Below, piece by piece: positions 49,152 to 58,861 of a stretch of DNA of 64,000 bases (position 1 is its first letter; each line of letters starts with the position of its first letter). Below the pieces are notes generated by a model. It was not told where the DNA came from. It did not search any database and saw only the letters and a list, made by a program, of their open reading frames with translations. The translations under genes were made by a program, and so were the position numbers. Origin of the DNA: Hoylesella timonensis S9-PR14 (lineage in GTDB: Bacteria; Bacteroidota; Bacteroidia; Bacteroidales; Bacteroidaceae). The DNA lies in the NCBI RefSeq assembly GCF_000762405.1, contig NZ_JRPQ01000065.1:1-64000 (forward strand), given 5' to 3'.

Positions 49152-49537
49152 ATACAAATTTGGGTTTAGGTCTCCTATGGAGGTTATTAAAAACCTTTTA
49201 CAGATCTTCAAGACAAATCAATCAAATCCTCATGATTCTTAAAAATCTGTTGCAAAAATAGTCAATTTATTGCAATCTTGTTACAGTGTTAACAGATTTT
49301 ATAGACGCTTTAACCAAAGTGTATCAATTACAAATGCCATAAAAATACGTATATACACCTCTGTCTTTTTCTCATTTTTGGATATTCTTCCTTGTTATAT
49401 GGGTTTTATTGTTATAATTAAGCAATATTTATGCATATATTCTACTGTTCTTTTCTTGCAGCGTTTTATGAGCATTTTTGTTAAAAAGTGTATCTTTATT
49501 GTTGCTTTTTTCCACAAATTCACTGCAATTAATGTCG
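49152..49537. other. 385-bp AT-rich intergenic region
   Basis: It contains a minus-strand TATTTTTG box at 49253-49260, giving the M23 gene a leader of about 100 nt. A plus-strand open frame (49270-49548) is AT-driven, lacks a start context and runs into recG, so it is not called. Confidence 0.5.
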
Positions 49538-51640
49538 CTAAGAAATAGCAGCCCAGTTCACATTGCTTTTCCGTAGCTCGTTTAATCGATTCCACAGCAT
49601 GCTGTATTGGCTCTTTTCACAGTGAGGATCATCATTGATAATCTTCTGTGCCTCATCACGCGCCAACTGAATCAGCTGCCCATCACGGGCAATGTCGGCA
49701 ATCTTTAAGTCAAACGCAATTCCGCTTTGCTGCGTCCCTTCCAAATCTCCGGGCCCCCTAAGTTTTAGGTCTGCTTCGGCTATCTGAAAGCCATCGTTGG
49801 TCTGACACATGATGTCAATGCGTTTTCTTGTTTCCTGTGTGAGCTTGTGATTCGTTACCAAGATGCAATAACTCTGATCTGCACCGCGCCCCACACGTCC
49901 ACGCAACTGATGCAACTGTGACAAACCAAACCGTTGTGCATCCAGAATAACCATTACAGAAGCATTGGGAACGTCCACCCCAACTTCGATCACAGTGGTG
50001 GCAACCAATATTTGGGTCTCTCCCTTACTAAACTTTTGCATCTCAAGGTCTTTCTCTTTCGGCTTCATCTTACCGTGTACCTTGCTCAATTTCATATCAG
50101 GAAAGATACTACACAGTGACTCATATCCCGCTTCAAGATTCTTCAGGTCTATTTTTTCGCTTTCTGTAATGAGAGGAAACACGATATAAACCTGCCTACC
50201 CTGCCGAATTTGTTGTCTTATACCTTGGTACAGACTGGTGAGTTGGTTGTCGTACTTATGAATAGTCTGTATTGGTTTCCGCCCAGGCGGCAATTCGTCG
50301 ATGACACTCACATCCAAATCGCCATAAATCGTCATCGCCAATGTGCGAGGAATGGGTGTTGCTGTCATCACGAGTATATGGGGAGGCTGTTGACTTTTCC
50401 CCCACAATTTGGCACGTTGCGCCACACCGAAGCGATGTTGTTCATCCACCACCGCCAACCCTAAACGTGAAAACTGAACATTGTCCTCAATGACAGCATG
50501 CGTACCCACCAATATTTGCACCTCACCCGTGAGCAAACCGTTTAATATCTCCTCTCGCTTCTTGCCTTTCACTATCCCCGTGAGCAGCTCTATGCGCACG
50601 GGCATCTGTCTTAAAAACTTACGAATGGTGGCAAAATGTTGCTCGGCTAAAATCTCCGTGGGAGCCATCATACACGTCTGAAAACCATTCCCAATAGCGA
50701 TGAGCATAGACATGAGTGCCACCAATGTTTTGCCCGACCCCACGTCTCCTTGCACTAAGCGATTCATTTGCTGTCCCGTAGCCATATCGTTGCGTATCTC
50801 GTGCATCACTCGCTTTTGTGCATTGGTGAGCTCGAAAGGCAAGTTGTTGTGATAGAAAAAATGGAATAACGAACCTACTTGTGTAAAAACATAGCCTCGA
50901 TATTTGCGGCGTTGGTCGTGGGCATATCGCAAAATATTCAGTTGAACATAGAACAACTCCTCAAACTTTAACCTGACTTGGGCTCGTTGCACGTCCTCGA
51001 GACTTTTCGGATAATGAATCTTATGCAATGCCTCCGTGCGAGAAATCAAGTGTAAGGGTCCTATTATATAAGGTGGCAATGTTTCAGAAATGGTCTGCTC
51101 AGAGAGTTTCTCCACCAAAGTCTTGGTAAGTTTTTCAAGCGAGCGAGAGGTCAGCCCCATCTTTTTCATGCGTTCGGTGGTCATATAATATGGTTGCATG
51201 CCCATTTCTGAAAGCTGTACATCTGCCACCTTATCTATATCGGGATGTGCAAACTGGTAACGACCGCCATAAATGCTTGGTCGTCCGAAGACGATATATT
51301 CTTCGTTGACCTTATAAGTCTTATAGACATATTGCGCACCACGAAACCAAACCAAGTCTACCACACCAGTTCCATCGCCAAAATGTGCCACCACTCGCTT
51401 ACGATGAGTGCCCATAGCAAACTCTTCAAAGCTCAGTATCTTGCCTTTCAATTGCACAAATGGCAAGTCGCCTCGCAATTCACCAATACGATAAATCCTA
51501 CTTCGGTCTACATACTTGTAAGGATAATACTCTAACAGGTCACCCCACGTAGATATTTGGAGTTCTTTCTCCAAAATTTCCTTACGCTTTGGTCCCACGC
51601 CTGTAAGGTATTTGATGTCTTGACTGAGTATGCTGGTCAT
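49538..51640 (-). CDS. recG: ATP-dependent DNA helicase RecG
   Basis: A branch-migration helicase acting on stalled forks and recombination intermediates. It is 700 aa: N-terminal wedge/OB domain (about 1-240), Walker A GDVGSGKTLVAL (about 300), the variant DEAD box DEQHRFG (about 400), motif III VMTATPIPRTLA and motif VI HQLRGRVGRG (about 610). It is preceded by ispD with a 4-nt ATGA overlap, so both are in one unit. Confidence 0.95.
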   Translation of the reverse strand: MTSILSQDIKYLTGVGPKRKEILEKELQISTWGDLLEYYPYKYVDRSRIYRIGELRGDLPFVQLKGKILSFEEFAMGTHRKRVVAHFGDGTGVVDLVWFRGAQYVYKTYKVNEEYIVFGRPSIYGGRYQFAHPDIDKVADVQLSEMGMQPYYMTTERMKKMGLTSRSLEKLTKTLVEKLSEQTISETLPPYIIGPLHLISRTEALHKIHYPKSLEDVQRAQVRLKFEELFYVQLNILRYAHDQRRKYRGYVFTQVGSLFHFFYHNNLPFELTNAQKRVMHEIRNDMATGQQMNRLVQGDVGSGKTLVALMSMLIAIGNGFQTCMMAPTEILAEQHFATIRKFLRQMPVRIELLTGIVKGKKREEILNGLLTGEVQILVGTHAVIEDNVQFSRLGLAVVDEQHRFGVAQRAKLWGKSQQPPHILVMTATPIPRTLAMTIYGDLDVSVIDELPPGRKPIQTIHKYDNQLTSLYQGIRQQIRQGRQVYIVFPLITESEKIDLKNLEAGYESLCSIFPDMKLSKVHGKMKPKEKDLEMQKFSKGETQILVATTVIEVGVDVPNASVMVILDAQRFGLSQLHQLRGRVGRGADQSYCILVTNHKLTQETRKRIDIMCQTNDGFQIAEADLKLRGPGDLEGTQQSGIAFDLKIADIARDGQLIQLARDEAQKIINDDPHCEKSQYSMLWNRLNELRKSNVNWAAIS

Positions 51641-52311
51641 GTTTGTGGTATCAGTAGTTCTGCCAATTTGATATCAAACGGTGTGGTAATCTTGATGTTT
51701 TCTCGGTTGCCTTCTACCATTTCAACCGTTTGTCCCATTGCTTCCACCACCGAAGCATCATCGGTAAACGCCTCCTGCTCGGGCTGTGCAAACGCTTTTT
51801 TTAGCAATGCAATGTCGAACACTTGTGGCGTTTGCACGATGCGGTAATCACTGCGAAGCACGTTCTTGCCACTGCCGTCTGCGCTGATATGGCGTAACGT
51901 ATCGGTCACAGGAAGCACAGGGATGGCTGCGCCACATTTTTGAGCAGTAAGATAACAACGGTTAATCACTTCTGTTGACACAAAAGGACGAACTCCATCA
52001 TGGATACCCACCGTGCCACAGATCTCTTCTGGAATGACTGCCAAACCATTCTTCGCCGATTCAAAGCGCGATGCGCCACCATTCACTACGGTATGCCCCA
52101 CATGAAAGCTATATTCATCGCATAATTGTCTCCAATACGCTTGCTGCGAATGAGGTAGCACCACAATAATTCCCATTTCAGCGTCATACTGATGAAACCG
52201 TTCAATGGTATGCATGAGTATCGGTTTCCCTCCCACAATTCTAAACTGCTTGGGGATGTCACCTCCCATCCGAAGTCCTTTGCCACCTGCTACAATGATG
52301 ATAAATCGCAT
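51637..52311 (-). CDS. ispD: 2-C-methyl-D-erythritol 4-phosphate cytidylyltransferase
   Basis: Third step of the MEP isoprenoid pathway: CTP plus MEP gives CDP-ME. It is 224 aa from MRFIIIVAGGKG. The nucleotide-binding loop GGKGLRMGGDIPKQF, the VVLPHSQ segment, GASRFESAKNGL and HDGVRPFVS match the family. The frame continues upstream of the ATG into a simple-repeat region and that part was rejected. Confidence 0.94.
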   Translation of the reverse strand: MRFIIIVAGGKGLRMGGDIPKQFRIVGGKPILMHTIERFHQYDAEMGIIVVLPHSQQAYWRQLCDEYSFHVGHTVVNGGASRFESAKNGLAVIPEEICGTVGIHDGVRPFVSTEVINRCYLTAQKCGAAIPVLPVTDTLRHISADGSGKNVLRSDYRIVQTPQVFDIALLKKAFAQPEQEAFTDDASVVEAMGQTVEMVEGNRENIKITTPFDIKLAELLIPQT

Positions 52312-52318
52312 CTTGTTG

Positions 52319-52395
52319 GTGGACGAGGTGACGAGGTGACAAGTGGACGAGATGTCGCATGGATGTGTATTCGAGTACATGAGTGGACGAGTGAA
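52319..52395. repeat. Short GTGGACGAG/GTGACGAG direct repeats
   Basis: Between ispD and the DJ-1 gene the plus strand reads GTGGACGAG, GTGACGAG, GTGACAA and GTGGACGAG in tandem, then again AGTGGACGAGTG after about 40 nt. It looks like a decayed minisatellite. Confidence 0.6.
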
Positions 52396-52413
52396 TGATA
52401 AGAAAAAGGCAAG

Positions 52414-52983
52414 TTACTTTGTTTCCATCAAGTGAGTAAACCGCATTTGCTTTTGTAAGTCTTTGGTTTCTGCCTCACCTACAAATCCTTTCAAGATTTC
52501 AAAAGCATATGGGAAAGTAGCAGCAGGACCTTCTCCTGTGATGATGTTGCCATCGACGGTGAACAATTCTGCCGTATAATCGGCACCTTCCATATACTTT
52601 TCAAAGCCTGGGTAACAGGTTGCTTTACGTCCCTTCAATAGTCCTAAACTTCCTAAGACCATAGGACCAGCGCAGATAGCACCAATCCGCTTGCCTTTGG
52701 CGTGATGTGCAAGCAAGGCTTCCCGTACACCTGCATGCTCATTCAGGTTGGTTGCACCAGGCATTCCACCCGGAAGTAAGAGCATATCTACATCATCAAA
52801 GTGAGGGATGTCTTCAAATTTCAAATCGGCTTGAATGGTAACACCATGCGAAGACGTCACCCATGTGTCGCCTGTAACGCTCACTGTCTTGATTTCTACA
52901 CCTGCTCTACGCAAAATATCTACTGGGAGTAAGGCTTCTACTTCTTCGAAGCCTGTTGCTAAAAATTCATATACCTTTGCCAT
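52414..52983 (-). CDS. DJ-1/PfpI family protein (YajL-like)
   Basis: A 189-aa protein of the DJ-1 superfamily, whose members act as glyoxalases, deglycases or oxidative-stress chaperones. The nucleophile elbow GAICAGPMVL (Cys104) and the acidic GFEEVEAL (near residue 14) match YajL/DJ-1, and PGGMPGA forms the neighbouring loop. A TATATTTG box (minus, 53047-53054) lies upstream. The specific activity is uncertain. Confidence 0.9.
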   Translation of the reverse strand: MAKVYEFLATGFEEVEALLPVDILRRAGVEIKTVSVTGDTWVTSSHGVTIQADLKFEDIPHFDDVDMLLLPGGMPGATNLNEHAGVREALLAHHAKGKRIGAICAGPMVLGSLGLLKGRKATCYPGFEKYMEGADYTAELFTVDGNIITGEGPAATFPYAFEILKGFVGEAETKDLQKQMRFTHLMETK

Positions 52984-53721
52984 AGTTTTTTGTTTTGTGG
53001 GTTTAACGACCCGTTGGTTGATCGAAATATAAATAGGTTCTTTCTGCAAATATACTATTTTTTTACGATAAAATACATCTCTCGCTTATCAATTCAGAAT
53101 GATTGACGCTGATTAACGTTGTTTACCAGATTCATTCCTCCACGCGAAAAAAGTTGACAAAACTCAGGTTTAAGAGGACTTATTTTTCGTTATTTCCCAT
53201 GAAAGTCCTGAATTTGCCGAAAATTTAAGCAAAATATAAACTGCTTATTATCAACGGTTTACATTTTTATAGAAAACTGCAACAGCACTAACCCATTGGG
53301 TTAAGCGGCTTATCTCCATGCTTTAAGCCTGTTAAAGACATGTCATAAGGCATCTATGCGCATGGAATAGAACGCATAACTCATTGAGATAAGTTCAACA
53401 AAGGCAAAAAACAGGGCAAAAATTTGTTAGCAACATGATTTTTAGAGCTAAAAGATAGAAAACTCATCCCTTTTTAAGAGCCTTAAAATTGTCAATAAAA
53501 ATGCTGTTTTTCGCTGTTTCCTCACTCAAAAACAAGACCAGTTCTTTTTATTGCTTTCATGATTTTTTCTTTATCTTCATACGCTTTTCATGGGTGGTTT
53601 TATTCAATTATCAATAATAATATGTACATTTGCAAGTAATTGCCCGATACGTTTCCGCCATTGTTTATCATGGCTTTGGGAACGTCACAAAGAAGACAAC
53701 TTAACGATAGATGATCCATAT
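52984..53721. other. 740-bp non-coding region with element D
   Basis: It separates the divergent DJ-1 and nadK genes. It carries the core motif of the dispersed element at 53291-53332 and a reverse-oriented piece near 53383-53400 (CTCATTGAGATAAGTT). The rest is AT-rich with no ORF of convincing composition. A TACATTTG -7 box for nadK is at 53625-53632. Confidence 0.6.
53291..53332 (+). repeat. Dispersed intergenic element D core
   Basis: ACCCATTGGGTTAAGCGG, then CTTATCTCCATGCTTTAAGC, aligns with B (GACTTAATCACC, CTATCTCAATGCTTTAAGC). No hairpin comparable to A or C follows. Confidence 0.55.
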
Positions 53722-54609
53722 ATGTCTGAACCAAAACTAAGATTTGCCCTTTTTGGCAACGAATACCAGCCTGAGAAAACAGCTTTCTTCCTGCGAATTA
53801 TCGAGGAGTTGCAGGCACACGGTGCTCACGTGAGCATTGATAGCACGTTTTACGACTTCTTATGTCAAGATGTTCATTTCAAATCGGAGACCGTACAGCG
53901 GTTTGAAGGACAAGACTTCGATGCCGATTTTGTAATTTCCGTGGGTGGAGACGGTACTTTTCTCAAGGCTGCCCGACGTGTGGGCATCAAACAAATTCCG
54001 CTGATAGGGGTGAACACCGGCAGACTCGGTTTTCTTGCCAACATTCTTCCGAGTGAGTTAAAGGAAGCCGTTGCTGATATTTACGCCCACCATTACGAGT
54101 TAGAAAGGCATTCGGTCATTCAATTAGAGACCAACGGAGAGCCCTTAGACATCAACCCTTATGCCCTCAACGACATTGCCATCCTGAAGCGTGACAATGC
54201 GGCGATGATTACCATCCGTGCTTGCGTGAACGATGACTACTTGGTAACCTACCAAGCCGATGGTCTTGTAATTGCGACACCTACGGGTAGTACGGCATAC
54301 AACTTGTCAAATGGCGGCCCAATCATGGTGCCATCGACCAGCAATTTGTGTCTCACACCTGTGGCTCCGCATAGTCTGAACATCCGTCCTATCGTGATTA
54401 ACGACAACAATGTCATTACCCTCACGGTAGAATCACGTTCGCACAACTTCCTCGCTGCCATTGACGGTCGCTCTACAAAGTTAGGTGAGCATACGCAACT
54501 GACTATTCGCAAAGCTCCTTTTGCAACCCTATTTGTCAAACGGTTTGGTCAACGTTACTTCTCAACCCTGCGTGAAAAGATGATGTGGGGGGCAGACACA
54601 AGGGGATAA
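53722..54609 (+). CDS. nadK: NAD kinase
   Basis: Phosphorylates NAD to NADP. It is 295 aa from MSEPKLRFALFGNEYQ. The NAD-kinase signature GGDGTFLKAARR is at 75-86 (catalytic Asp77), followed by GVNTGRLGFLAN and the TPTGSTAYNLSNGGP loop. The frame extends 44 codons upstream through a -7 box, which was rejected. It heads a long plus-strand operon: the ABC exporter starts 19 nt after its stop. Confidence 0.94.
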   Translation: MSEPKLRFALFGNEYQPEKTAFFLRIIEELQAHGAHVSIDSTFYDFLCQDVHFKSETVQRFEGQDFDADFVISVGGDGTFLKAARRVGIKQIPLIGVNTGRLGFLANILPSELKEAVADIYAHHYELERHSVIQLETNGEPLDINPYALNDIAILKRDNAAMITIRACVNDDYLVTYQADGLVIATPTGSTAYNLSNGGPIMVPSTSNLCLTPVAPHSLNIRPIVINDNNVITLTVESRSHNFLAAIDGRSTKLGEHTQLTIRKAPFATLFVKRFGQRYFSTLREKMMWGADTRG

Positions 54610-54628
54610 CACATAGACATAGCAGCTT

Positions 54629-56299
54629 ATGAACATCCGACAATGGTTTAAGATTCCTACCCCCAAATATTCCGCCAAGATCATTTTCAAATGGCTTTGG
54701 CGTGCTTGGCGTGGCAATCAGTTGCAGGCTATCCTCAATGCCGCCATTGGTTTGCTCTCTGTTGTGGTGAGTTTAGCACAAGTGTGGGCAGTACAGCATG
54801 CCATTGACGTGGCGTCTGGACACGCGGAAGGGTCAATCTACTGGTCTGTAGGGGTGATGGCTTTGCTCGTTCTTTGCGGCTTCGCCCTGCGTATCTGTTC
54901 CATTTGGGTGCGCAACATCTTGGGCATCAAGGCGCAAAACCGTATGCAGCAACGCATGCTCGACCGTATTTTGCGGTCGGAATGGACGGGAAAAGAGTCG
55001 CATCATTCAGGCGATGTACTCAACAGATTGGAACAGGATGTTGGCACGGTGGTAAGTTTTCTAACCGAAACTATTCCTAATACCATTTCGGTAGTGGCAA
55101 TGTTTGTGGGCGCTTTCCTGTATCTTTTCTCTATGGACAAAGTACTTGCCTTCGTCATCGTAGGCATTATTCCTGTGTTTGTGCTGTTAAGTAAGCTGTA
55201 TATTGGACAGATGCGAAGGCTCACCCGACAAGTACGCGACTCGGATAGCAAGGTGCAAAGTGTGCTGCAAGAGACCATTCAGCACCGTATGCTCATCAAG
55301 ACGTTAGAGAGCGACAGCATCATGGTAGATCGATTGGAAAGCACACAGAGCGAACTTCGGCATCGGGTGGTAAAGCGAACGGCATTTAGTGTGGTGTCAA
55401 ACTTTATCCTGAACGCAGGATTCTCTGTGGGTTATCTCATCGCTTTCCTATGGGCAGCCTTGCGAATGGCTGACCAAACACTGACTTTCGGAGGCATGAC
55501 GGCGTTCTTACAATTAGTAAATCGTATCCAAGGACCAGCGCGCGACCTCACTCGCTTGGCACCTGTGTTTGTCGGAGTCTTTACAGCAGCCGAGCGATTG
55601 ATGGAACTCGAGGAGAATCCTTTGGAGGAACAAGGCGACCCTATCCCCCTGACAGCACCGTGTGGGGTACGCTTAGAACACATTACCTACGCATACGACG
55701 ATGGCGACAGTAATGTGATTGAACAGTTAGATTTTGATTTTTACCCCAGTTCGTGCACGGCTGTCTTGGGCGAAACGGGCGCAGGAAAGACCACATTGAT
55801 ACGACTCATCTTGGCTCTGTTGCACCCCAATGAGGGGAAAGTCATTATATACAATCAACAAGAGCAAAAAGAATTATCGCCCTTGATGCGTTGCAACTTT
55901 GTGTATGTGCCACAGGGAAACACGCTGATGAGTGGTACCATTCGCGACAACCTGCGATTGGGCAAGCTCAACGCTACGGAAGAGGAAATAAAAGCGGCGT
56001 TGGAAATGAGTTGCGCCTCGTTTGTTATGGAGCTTCCTGATGGCTTAGACACCGTTTGTACGGAAGCAGGAGGCGGATTGAGCGAGGGACAGGCACAGCG
56101 TATCAGCATTGCCCGAGCCTTGTTGCGCAACCGTCCAATCATGCTGTTCGATGAGGCTACCAGTGCTTTAGACCCCGAGACGGAGCGACAGCTCTTACAT
56201 AATATTCTCTCTAATCACGACAAAACCGTGATATTCATTACTCACAGACCTGCCGTAGTAGACTACTGCGACCAAACGTTACATCTACAAAAACAATAA
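54629..56299 (+). CDS. ABC exporter, fused permease and ATPase
   Basis: A 556-aa half-transporter of the ABCB/MsbA-like type. Six membrane helices fill residues about 35-310. The ATPase has Walker A GETGAGKTT (about 380), Q-loop VPQGN, signature LSEGQAQRIS (about 486), Walker B IMLFDEATSALD (about 505) and the H-loop THRPA. It should work as a homodimer; the substrate is unknown. It lies between nadK (19 nt) and a thioredoxin-like gene (6 nt). Confidence 0.9.
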   Translation: MNIRQWFKIPTPKYSAKIIFKWLWRAWRGNQLQAILNAAIGLLSVVVSLAQVWAVQHAIDVASGHAEGSIYWSVGVMALLVLCGFALRICSIWVRNILGIKAQNRMQQRMLDRILRSEWTGKESHHSGDVLNRLEQDVGTVVSFLTETIPNTISVVAMFVGAFLYLFSMDKVLAFVIVGIIPVFVLLSKLYIGQMRRLTRQVRDSDSKVQSVLQETIQHRMLIKTLESDSIMVDRLESTQSELRHRVVKRTAFSVVSNFILNAGFSVGYLIAFLWAALRMADQTLTFGGMTAFLQLVNRIQGPARDLTRLAPVFVGVFTAAERLMELEENPLEEQGDPIPLTAPCGVRLEHITYAYDDGDSNVIEQLDFDFYPSSCTAVLGETGAGKTTLIRLILALLHPNEGKVIIYNQQEQKELSPLMRCNFVYVPQGNTLMSGTIRDNLRLGKLNATEEEIKAALEMSCASFVMELPDGLDTVCTEAGGGLSEGQAQRISIARALLRNRPIMLFDEATSALDPETERQLLHNILSNHDKTVIFITHRPAVVDYCDQTLHLQKQ

Positions 56300-56305
56300 T
56301 TAATC

Positions 56306-56860
56306 ATGAAAAGAATTGTATTTCTCACATTTTGCTTGTTTTGCACAGTTGCAACATTGTTGGCACAAGATGATGATGCCAAGTATGCCACACAGCTTTT
56401 AGAGGTTGGAACGACAGCACCAGCCCTTACACTGCCCACCATCAACGGCGAGACCTTATCGCTAAACGACTTCCGAGGGAAGTATGTGGTGTTGGAATTT
56501 TGGGCTTCTTGGTGTCCCGATTGTCGCAAAGTCACACCAAAAGTGGACGAGTTGGGGGCGAAATATGCCGAGCATGGCGTGGCTTTCATACACGTTTCGT
56601 TTGATACCAACAAAGAGGCATGGACCCAATACGTACAGCAAAACTGCAAAAACAAGCAAGCATACCATGTTTGCAACTTTGAGAAGATGAAAGAATCGAA
56701 AGTGGCAAAGGATTTTCAAATCAAGTGGATTCCCTCCTTCTATCTTATCTGTCCAGAGGGAAAGATTGTCATGAGAACGGTGATGGTGGAAAAAATCGAA
56801 AAAAAATTAGCCGAGCTGGTGCAACTTTCGAAACCATGCTGTCGTCTAAAAGCCAAATGA
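56306..56860 (+). CDS. TlpA-like exported thioredoxin
   Basis: A 184-aa exported redox protein: signal peptide (MKRIVFLTFCLFCTVATLLAQ) and an AhpC/TSA-Redoxin domain with the active site WASWCPDCRK (Cys70, Cys73). CPDC differs from the usual thioredoxin CGPC and is common in TlpA/ResA proteins. It probably reduces or isomerises disulfides of periplasmic proteins. The stop overlaps the ATPase start (ATGA). Confidence 0.9.
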   Translation: MKRIVFLTFCLFCTVATLLAQDDDAKYATQLLEVGTTAPALTLPTINGETLSLNDFRGKYVVLEFWASWCPDCRKVTPKVDELGAKYAEHGVAFIHVSFDTNKEAWTQYVQQNCKNKQAYHVCNFEKMKESKVAKDFQIKWIPSFYLICPEGKIVMRTVMVEKIEKKLAELVQLSKPCCRLKAK

Positions 56861-57576
56861 TACATCTCAAAGACATCAACAAGACCTATTTTGGCGCACA
56901 GCCCCTGCACGTTCTCAAGGGCATCACGCTTGACATAGAGGAAGGCGAATTTGTCTCTATCATGGGCGCATCGGGCTCGGGGAAGTCTACCTTATTAAAT
57001 ATATTAGGCATCCTCGACAATTATGACAGTGGCGAATATGTGCTGTCGGGTACGCTCATCAAAGACCTGAGCGAAAGGCGTGCCGCCGAATACCGCAACA
57101 AGATGATTGGCTTCATCTTCCAGTCATTCAACCTCATCGGCTTCAAGACAGCGGTAGAAAACGTGGAATTGCCCTTGTTCTACCAAGGAGTAAGTCGCAA
57201 AACACGCCGTCAACAAGCGCAGGAGTATCTCGACAGACTGGGGTTAGCACAGTGGGCAGACCACTATCCTAACGAGATGTCGGGCGGACAGAAACAACGT
57301 GTCGCCATTGCCCGCGCGCTGATTACCAAACCACAGATTATCTTAGCCGACGAACCGACGGGAGCTTTGGACTCGAAAACCAGCGTGGAGGTGATGCAAC
57401 TGCTCAAGTCGCTCAACCAAGACGAACACATGACCATTGTCGTGGTAACACACGAGAGCGGTGTCGCCAACGAGACAAACAAGATTATCCATATCAAGGA
57501 CGGACTGATAGGACGCATTGAGGAGAATCTCGACCATAACTCAAGCCCATTCGGGACAGGAGGTATCATGAAATAA
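56857..57576 (+). CDS. MacB/LolD-type ABC transporter ATPase
   Basis: A 239-aa ATPase: Walker A MGASGSGKST (36-45), Q-loop FIFQSFNLIGF, signature MSGGQKQRVAIARAL, Walker B IILADEPTGALD and H-loop VVTHE. This pattern marks the MacB/LolD/FtsE class that works with FtsX-like permeases, here the next two genes. The start at 56857 overlaps the thioredoxin stop; an upstream extension inside that gene was rejected. Confidence 0.93.
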   Translation: MIHLKDINKTYFGAQPLHVLKGITLDIEEGEFVSIMGASGSGKSTLLNILGILDNYDSGEYVLSGTLIKDLSERRAAEYRNKMIGFIFQSFNLIGFKTAVENVELPLFYQGVSRKTRRQQAQEYLDRLGLAQWADHYPNEMSGGQKQRVAIARALITKPQIILADEPTGALDSKTSVEVMQLLKSLNQDEHMTIVVVTHESGVANETNKIIHIKDGLIGRIEENLDHNSSPFGTGGIMK

Positions 57577-57595
57577 TGCTTAAAACAAGTCGAAC

Positions 57596-58858
57596 ATGAG
57601 AGACATCTTAACAGAAATATGGGCCACCGCACGACGCAATAAACTGCGCACTACCCTCACTGGGTTTGCGGTAGCGTGGGGCATCTTCATGCTCATATTC
57701 CTGTTGGGAGCAGGCAATGGACTGATCAATGCCACGCAACAGAACTCAAATAGATATCTCAATACCTCCATGGTGATATTTGGCGGACAAACGTCAAAGG
57801 CACACAAAGGACTAAAAGAGGGGCGCAAGATAGAACTGAACGACCGTGACATGGAAATCACCCAAGACCGATTCAGCGACAATGTGGAAGAGGTGGGTGC
57901 CGAACTCGACCATGGCAACACCACTATGAGCCATGGAAAAGAGTACACTGCCGCCAACATCAGTGGTGTATATCCCAACGATTACATCATCAACAAGCGT
58001 GACATGATCTACGGGAGATTTATTAATAAGATAGATATCAGAGACCGCAGGAAGTCGATTGTTATCAGTGATGACATGGCGAAGGAGCTTTCACCCACGG
58101 GAAATGTAGAAGATATGCTGGGACAAATCGTGAGAATGGAAGACTTGGCGTTTCACATTGTGGGTATTTATCAAGTAGACAAGAGCATGATGGGTACCGA
58201 TGCGTTCATCCCTTTCACCACCTATCGCACTATATATAATGTGGGTGACAAGACAGGCAACATCGTATTCTCATTCAAAGGCTTGGAGACAGAACAGCAA
58301 AACGAAGCTTTCGAGCAGCGTTACCGTGCTAATCTCAACGGCAATCACGGTGCTGCGCCCGATGATGAGGAGGCGGTTTGGATATGGAACCGATTCACGC
58401 AAGCCATGCAGATGAACACTGGAATGGGGATGTTGCGCACGGCATTATGGATAGTGGGCATCTTTACCCTGCTCAGTGGCATCGTCGGAGTTTCCAACAT
58501 CATGCTCATCACGGTGAAAGAACGCACCCACGAGTTCGGTATTCGCAAGGCTATCGGTGCCACACCATGGTCTATTCTGCGACTCATCATCATTGAGAGC
58601 ATCATTATCACCACCTTTTTCGGATACATCGGCATGGTGTTGGGCATTGCAGCCAATGAATACATGAATGCCACCATTGGCAACATGAAGGTTGATTCGG
58701 GCATGTTTACCACCACCATGTTTGTTAATCCCACCGTTGGACTTGACGTTTGTATCAACGCCACGCTACTGATGGTGGTGGCAGGCACTATCGCTGGACT
58801 CATTCCTGCACGCAAAGCGGCACACGTAAGACCCATTGAAGCACTAAGAGCAGAATAA
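57596..58858 (+). CDS. MacB-type ABC permease (first of two)
   Basis: A 420-aa FtsX-family permease: an N-terminal helix (LTGFAVAWGIFMLIFLLGAG), a large periplasmic MacB_PCD domain (about 45-270), and three C-terminal helices (IVGIFTLLSGIVGVSNIMLI, FGYIGMVLGIAANE, GLDVCINATLLMVVAGTIAG) with the conserved GIRKAIGA coupling loop. It lies 19 nt after the ATPase and 3 nt before its paralogue. Confidence 0.92.
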   Translation: MRDILTEIWATARRNKLRTTLTGFAVAWGIFMLIFLLGAGNGLINATQQNSNRYLNTSMVIFGGQTSKAHKGLKEGRKIELNDRDMEITQDRFSDNVEEVGAELDHGNTTMSHGKEYTAANISGVYPNDYIINKRDMIYGRFINKIDIRDRRKSIVISDDMAKELSPTGNVEDMLGQIVRMEDLAFHIVGIYQVDKSMMGTDAFIPFTTYRTIYNVGDKTGNIVFSFKGLETEQQNEAFEQRYRANLNGNHGAAPDDEEAVWIWNRFTQAMQMNTGMGMLRTALWIVGIFTLLSGIVGVSNIMLITVKERTHEFGIRKAIGATPWSILRLIIIESIIITTFFGYIGMVLGIAANEYMNATIGNMKVDSGMFTTTMFVNPTVGLDVCINATLLMVVAGTIAGLIPARKAAHVRPIEALRAE

Positions 58859-58861
58859 GCC

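Noticed and set aside
49270-49548. 92-aa plus-strand frame in the recG/M23 gap
   Set aside because: AT-driven composition, no promoter, and it runs into the antisense 3' end of recG.
53590-53721. N-terminal extension of NAD kinase
   Set aside because: It overlaps the TACATTTG promoter box and has no family similarity that I can see.
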